Shown: positions 8,320 to 12,407 of the stretch, in pieces | How the letters are laid out: each line of letters starts with the position of its first letter | Numbering within the stretch: position 1 is the stretch's first letter | Assembly: GCA_024220525.1 (NCBI GenBank) | Contig: JAMYWO010000005.1 | Location: 259,171 to 271,577 of the forward strand | Direction of reading: 5' to 3' | DNA from: Cochliopodium minus | Taxonomy: Eukaryota; Discosea; Himatismenida; Cochliopodiidae | DNA: 12,407 nucleotides | Made by a program: the position numbers and the translations under genes | Notes under the pieces: generated by a model | What the model was told of the DNA's origin: nothing | The model's database searches: none | Seen by the model: only the letters and a program-made list of their open reading frames with translations

Positions 8320-8612
8320 ATAAATTGAAATAACTGAATTTTTTTTTTTTTATTTATAAAATACACCCAATTTTCCTCTTATTAAAAAGAACTTTGAAAA
8401 ATATATTGAAATTTTTGAAAGTTGGCAAAATTTAACAAAGAATCAAAGGAATTAGAAATCATGAGAAAGGATATCTTTAAAAATCTGAATCGGGGTAAAT
8501 AAAATTTCCGATAAATATAAAATATTGATGTTTTGTTTTTCAAATTAACCATACTCCCAGGCCACTCCAGTTAACTAACAAATTTTATTGTAATTCGAAA
8601 AAATATAAAAAA
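8320..8612. promoter_or_regulatory. Divergent intergenic region between the RasGEF gene and the ankyrin gene
   Basis: The two start codons point away from each other across 293 bp, so both promoters should lie here. It contains a 13-nt poly-T run (8339-8351) followed by TATTTATAAAATAC, and a second TATA-like stretch (GATAAATATAAAATATT, about 8511-8527). Which of these, if any, is used is unknown. A 13-codon ORF (ATG 8461 to TAA 8502) lies upstream of the ankyrin ATG on the same strand and could be a uORF. No other gene is supported. Confidence 0.4.
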
Positions 8613-9866
8613 ATGAGATTTGGATATGGGAGATACCATACAAATGAAGATAATAATCTTCATTTGCGCAATGAATTAAATACTTTATTCAGAGCTTCAA
8701 AGATAAATTTGGAAAAAGTGAAAGAACTTATCAAAAAAGGAGCTAAAATAAATCTGCCTGATCATCAAGGAAATCTCCCAATATTTCTATCCAAAGACAA
8801 TGATATTGAGATATTCAATTTTTTGTTCGAGAATAAGGCAGATTTGAATTTAAAGGAAATAACATCACAGCAAACACTTTTGCATATGTATGTCTTTCAA
8901 AACATCCGAAATATGATGAATATATTGATAAAAAACAAAGCAAATGTGAATATATTGGATCCCAATAGCAGAACTCCTTTGCATTATATTTTGGATGGTA
9001 AATTGAAGTAAAATAAAATTATTTACCCTTTAAAACTAGGTTAATAAAAGAAAGGGCTGATAATGATTTGATCAAATTGTTCTTGGATAATAAAGCTGAT
9101 ATAAACTTGAGGGATAATAAAAATTTTACTCAATATCAATTATATATAAAGAATCAAGTAATGGACCTGGAATTATTCAAAATGATGACCAAAACAGCAA
9201 ATGTGAACTATCATGGTTTGGATGGGCCATTATTAATGTTACCCAAGAATAAAACCTCCTCTTTAGATTTGTTGTCTCTTATGCTCAAAAAAGGATTTAG
9301 TGTAATATTATAATTTTAATATTGCTTTTTATTTATTTCTCTGAGAAAAGGTCAACTACAAGAATCAAAACAAGGAAAATGTTTTGCATATCTCCATAAG
9401 TGAATATAGATATGATTTTGTCTTTTTTCTTACTTGGTATGTGTATAAATTAGGTAGGATAGAAGATAATCACAATTTTTTTTATAAATTTGTTTGAAAA
9501 AAAAAAGAACAAATCAAAAAACTCGAGAATAAATTAATGTGCTCGACCTCTTTCAACAGAGTGTCACCCATTCAAAGTATGTTTTCTAAAGATACCTACG
9601 GACTTACTCCCGATATTTTGTGCAAGAAAATGAATTTTGGTGTTTGTTCAAAGTTATTTGAGAATTTTGAGAACAAAAAAGTTTTCTCTTTTTGGAATAC
9701 CAGAGCCCACAAGTTTTTTTCTCCACAATCCAAGTCTTTTATATTTTGTTTGTTGTGTTGTTTGGGGTTCATCAAACTTAGAATTCCCAAGCCTATTTTG
9801 CAGATGATTATAAACTATTCCTTGATGGATCATCTCATTTTTGATATGGATACCTACAAAAAGTGA
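8613..9866 (+). CDS. Ankyrin-repeat protein, 4 exons, 372 aa
   Basis: Exons: 8613-9007, 9040-9301, 9351-9453, 9508-9866 (1119 nt, all phases match). Ankyrin repeats run from about residue 22 to 245. Hallmarks are VKELIKKGAKINLPDHQGNL, FNFLFENKADLNLKE, MNILIKNKANVN followed by SRTPLHYIL, LIKLFLDNKADINLRDNKNF, a weaker FKMMTKTANVNYHG, and LMLKKGFS-VNYKNQNKENVLHIS, the last restored by the exon 2/3 splice. Ankyrin stacks bind proteins and no enzyme motif is present. After a degenerate stretch comes a Cys/Phe-rich segment and RIPKPILQMIINYSL near the C-terminus. The latter resembles the short helical F-box/SOCS-like tail of some ankyrin adaptors, but weakly. Introns are 32, 49 and 54 nt. The third uses G|GTAGGA rather than the nearby GTATGT, because the latter gives an immediate stop. 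The stop is TGA. Confidence 0.8.
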
Positions 9867-9949
9867 CAATTAAAATTCATTATACTATAAAATCTTGTTT
9901 TCAAAACGAAAATTATTCAAAAAAAAAAAAAAAGATTGAAAAAAAAAAA
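9867..9949. promoter_or_regulatory. Short tandem intergenic gap with poly-A leader
   Basis: Only 83 bp separate the ankyrin stop from the next ATG on the same strand. The gap ends in two long A runs (9920-9933 and 9940-9950) directly before the ATG. The same A-rich leader precedes other starts in this window (579 and 8613). The upstream gene's 3' end and the downstream promoter must share this gap. Confidence 0.4.
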
Positions 9950-12407
9950 ATGAAGGATAGAACAGATGTTGAAGATGAAATGGATAAGAGATCCAATTAT
10001 TCTCTTTATTTATCCTTGGCTGCTTTTTCTGTGGGTGCATTGGGGATCTTATCTTACTTTCTTCTTTCCAAGAATAAAAAAAGAGAAATTAATGTTGATG
10101 AATTGGATGAATTGTCCATTCAAATGAATTTGTACTTCGAAAAAGCAAATATCAAAGGATTGAAAGAAAATTTTAGGAAGATATTAAGTTATGATTGGTA
10201 AATAATGAAATTTTCAATATAATTTGGATTTAGAGACACCAAATATTATAATATTATTGATCAATCCAAATCACAATAGAAATTTTTTTTTATCAGGGAA
10301 TCAATGGATATAAAGAATAAGAAACAAAGGGAGTTTTTTTTGATTGAATTGAAAGATGTGATTCAATTCAATCTTGTATTCTTTGATGAATCTTATGATA
10401 GGGGGTTGGAATTGATTAAGATCTGGATTGATAAGCTTCATCAAATGATCAGCATGAAGTTGCCTATCCAAAATGAGTTGGAAATAAACACAAGTGTGCA
10501 GAACGTCATGTCTGTATTATCAGCAAGGAGATTCAATATGAAGTTGAGTTATTGTCAAGATATCGAAGATGAAATCAAGAAGGTAATTGATTAATAACCC
10601 ACTATTTTATATAATTTAATTCCGCCACATCAAAATTATTTAATACAATTAAAGGTATGGATGTTGATCAATCTGAATAGAACCAAAATTTATGGCCCAG
10701 TGGTAGAGGAGATCAAAATGGATGTCAAAAGAAACTTGGTGAGGGTTTTGATGATGAGCGGAAAATATGAGGAAGTGGTAAGAAAACACATTGATATAAT
10801 GGACCCAAAAAAGAAGAAAAGACAAGGTCTCATTTCATCAAAAGGTAAAAACAAAAAAGACATAAAAAAATTTCAAAAACTATAAAATATGAATTTCGAA
10901 AGATAAACTCGTTTTGGTAATTTCCTTCACTTTAATTTTGTTTTTTTTTAAATATCACCTTTCCCAAAAAAAAAAAAAAAAAAGGCAACGATGTTATGGA
11001 ACGCAGCGATGAGGTGTGTAAAGCAAAACAAAGAGTTGGAACAAAAAGCAAAGGATTTTTTAAGAACAACAGCCCAAGAACAGTTTTTTACTACAGGAGT
11101 CGAAAATTTTTTTATCAGCGTTTCTAAATATGATATTTACTTTGATTCTTTCGTTGACGAAATAGACAAAGATGGACATTATACAAAATTAAATTTGTGC
11201 GTGTTTAGAGATGGTATTCCTGTTGACTGCCACATCAAACTCACTGATTTGGAAGAGAAGACTGTTTATCACGAGGAGTTTATTACCAAGAAGGAAATTC
11301 CACAGGAGATATTAAATGGGCAACTTGTCATTTCTAAACAAAGAGATATTGAGTTACAGAAAAGTACTAAAATATATTTATTTACACCATTTTTTCTTGT
11401 TAAATTTAATTCTTAAATTATTTTTCACACTTGTTACTCATAAAATTTTCTTCCAATAAAAAATAGATTCGTTGATTTCCACAAAAGAGTATTTATCCCA
11501 AGAAACAGACTCACATGATTCCAAACCTGTTTTTTTGGACAAGTTTATAGAAAATAGGTTCAATATCTACAATAGATCTTCTTCTAAATTCAACTTGGGG
11601 GATGGTTTCTATATCATAAGCGTCCAAGTAAATAGCGCGAAAGGTCGAGAGGAAATCGCCAAATTGATGGTAGTGAATGCCTTGGATAGTGATGATAGAT
11701 CATTTGATATTTTGTTGAAAGAACTCAACATGTTGTAATTATAATTTTAATCTAAATGTTTTTTTGTTAAAACTTTATTTTTATTATTGCTTTTTAATCT
11801 TTTTAATTTTTTTTCAGAATCAATTATTTTTAATTCTTTTTTTTAGACCACAAGAACCCATTCCTCTCATCATCTATTTGGCTGTATTTTTTTTTTTTTC
11901 CATTAATAACAAATCAATTTAATATTGCTCTTTTATTAAAGGAACTCGTCTCAACTCATTTCGATTCGAACCGTTCGTTGGACTTTGAGAAATCGTTTCA
12001 ATTTTTAAAAAAAGGGGGAATCGATAAATTAACAGATATGGTCTCAGAGATGAAGGTTTATATCTACACAACCTTTTTGGCATCTCTTTACAGTAATTAA
12101 AAAATTTTTTTTAATTTTTTTAGATTTTTATTTTTGTTTATTGTTTTTATTTTTGTTTTGTTTATTGTTTTTATTTTTATTTTTTATTTTTTTTCATAAT
12201 ATTTTTTTACTATTATTTTAAAATTTTTTTTATTTTTTATTTCTTTAAATTTTTAATTTTTATTTATTCATTTTTTTTATTTTTGGTTTTTTTTTCATGA
12301 ACAGATGGATTAACTTACAATTTTTATTTTAAAGGTCACATTGTGAAACTTCCTACAGAGAAACATTTGCCCACCCTCGACACAAAGTACCAATACATCT
12401 TGTTGAG
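9950..12407 (+). CDS. Membrane-anchored multidomain protein with armadillo/ELMO-like segment, at least 9 exons, 3' end missing
   Basis: Exons: 9950-10197, 10297-10582, 10655-10844, 10903-10916, 10985-11363, 11467-11734, 11847-11883, 11942-12092, 12305-12407 (continues). 558 complete codons are in the window and all phases agree. An acidic N-terminus (residues 1-14) precedes one hydrophobic segment (17-39, ending YFLLS) and then KNKKR. The positive-inside rule suggests a signal-anchor with the long C-terminal part in the cytosol. Residues 50-300 are helical, with TPR/solenoid-like amphipathic helices and a K/R-rich loop (about 219-234). Residues 300-365 look strand-rich (YDIYFDSF, TKLNLCVFRDGIPVDCHIKL). 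Residues 450-525, with LAELVSTHFDSNRSLDFEKS then FLKKGGIDKLTDMV, resemble an armadillo repeat as in the ELMO ARM region. I do not recognise the whole protein. The organelle cannot be told. Exon 4 and the exon 5 donor (GTACTA) are the least certain joins. Confidence 0.7.
12093..12304 (+). repeat. T-rich intron with imperfect tandem repeats
   Basis: The donor is A|GTAATT at 12093 and the acceptor is CATGAACAG at 12304. The 212-nt body repeats blocks such as TTTTTGTTTATTGTTTTTA and ends in poly-T. It is T-rich on the sense strand, like the introns of the minus-strand gene on their own sense strand. Splicing gives LASLY-NGLTYNFYF in matching phase (A|AT). Confidence 0.7.

Noticed and set aside
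9437-9442. GTATGT as donor of ankyrin exon 3
   Set aside because: It matches consensus well but joining to 9508 makes an immediate TGA; G|GTAGGA at 9453 keeps the frame open.
1-12407. Bacterial operon, CRISPR, insertion sequence, tRNA or rRNA
   Set aside because: No direct-repeat/spacer array, terminal inverted repeats with transposase, cloverleaf or rRNA-like stretch was seen, and the spliced genes show the DNA is eukaryotic.

Overview
The window comes from an AT-rich, intron-rich eukaryote. Genes are broken by short GT-AG introns (32 to about 445 nt) that begin GTA/GTT and end AG. Exons are richer in G+C than the surrounding A/T runs, and the proteins (RCC1 repeats, RasGEF, Sec14/CRAL-TRIO, ankyrin) are eukaryotic signalling families. 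A free-living amoeboid protist (amoebozoan-, Anaeramoeba- or heterolobosean-like) is my inference from this style. The sequence alone does not fix the taxon. All three complete genes end in TGA.

Layout, left to right. At 1-72 is an (AAAAAT)n array, probably intronic. At 360-555 (minus) is the first exon of a gene running off the left edge, RCC1-like at its end. At 579-1400 (plus) is an intronless leucine-rich-repeat protein whose ATG lies only 23 bp from that of the divergent gene. From 8319 down to 1654 (minus) runs one large 16-exon gene that I assembled by phase-matching splice sites. Its deduced 1618-aa product carries RCC1 repeats, a RasGEF N-terminal module, a complete CDC25/RasGEF catalytic domain, a long helical/coiled-coil linker and a C-terminal CRAL-TRIO (Sec14) lipid-binding domain. 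At 8613-9866 (plus) is a four-exon ankyrin-repeat protein. From 9950 to beyond the right edge (plus) is a gene of at least nine exons, including a 14-nt microexon. It encodes a membrane-anchored protein with helical, possible beta-sandwich and armadillo/ELMO-like parts.

The main discovery candidate is the RCC1-RasGEF-Sec14 protein. It would place a Ras-family exchange factor on a lipid-sensing domain, with an RCC1 propeller-like platform at the front. A likely RCC1 relative starts at the left edge, and the right-hand gene may be ELMO-like, so the window leans towards small-GTPase signalling. That is a loose theme only; eukaryotic neighbours need not be co-regulated.

All exon boundaries were read by eye from splice consensus, reading phase and protein-family fit. 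No RNA evidence was available. The joined lengths are divisible by three and the joins restore family motifs across introns, which is the main support.
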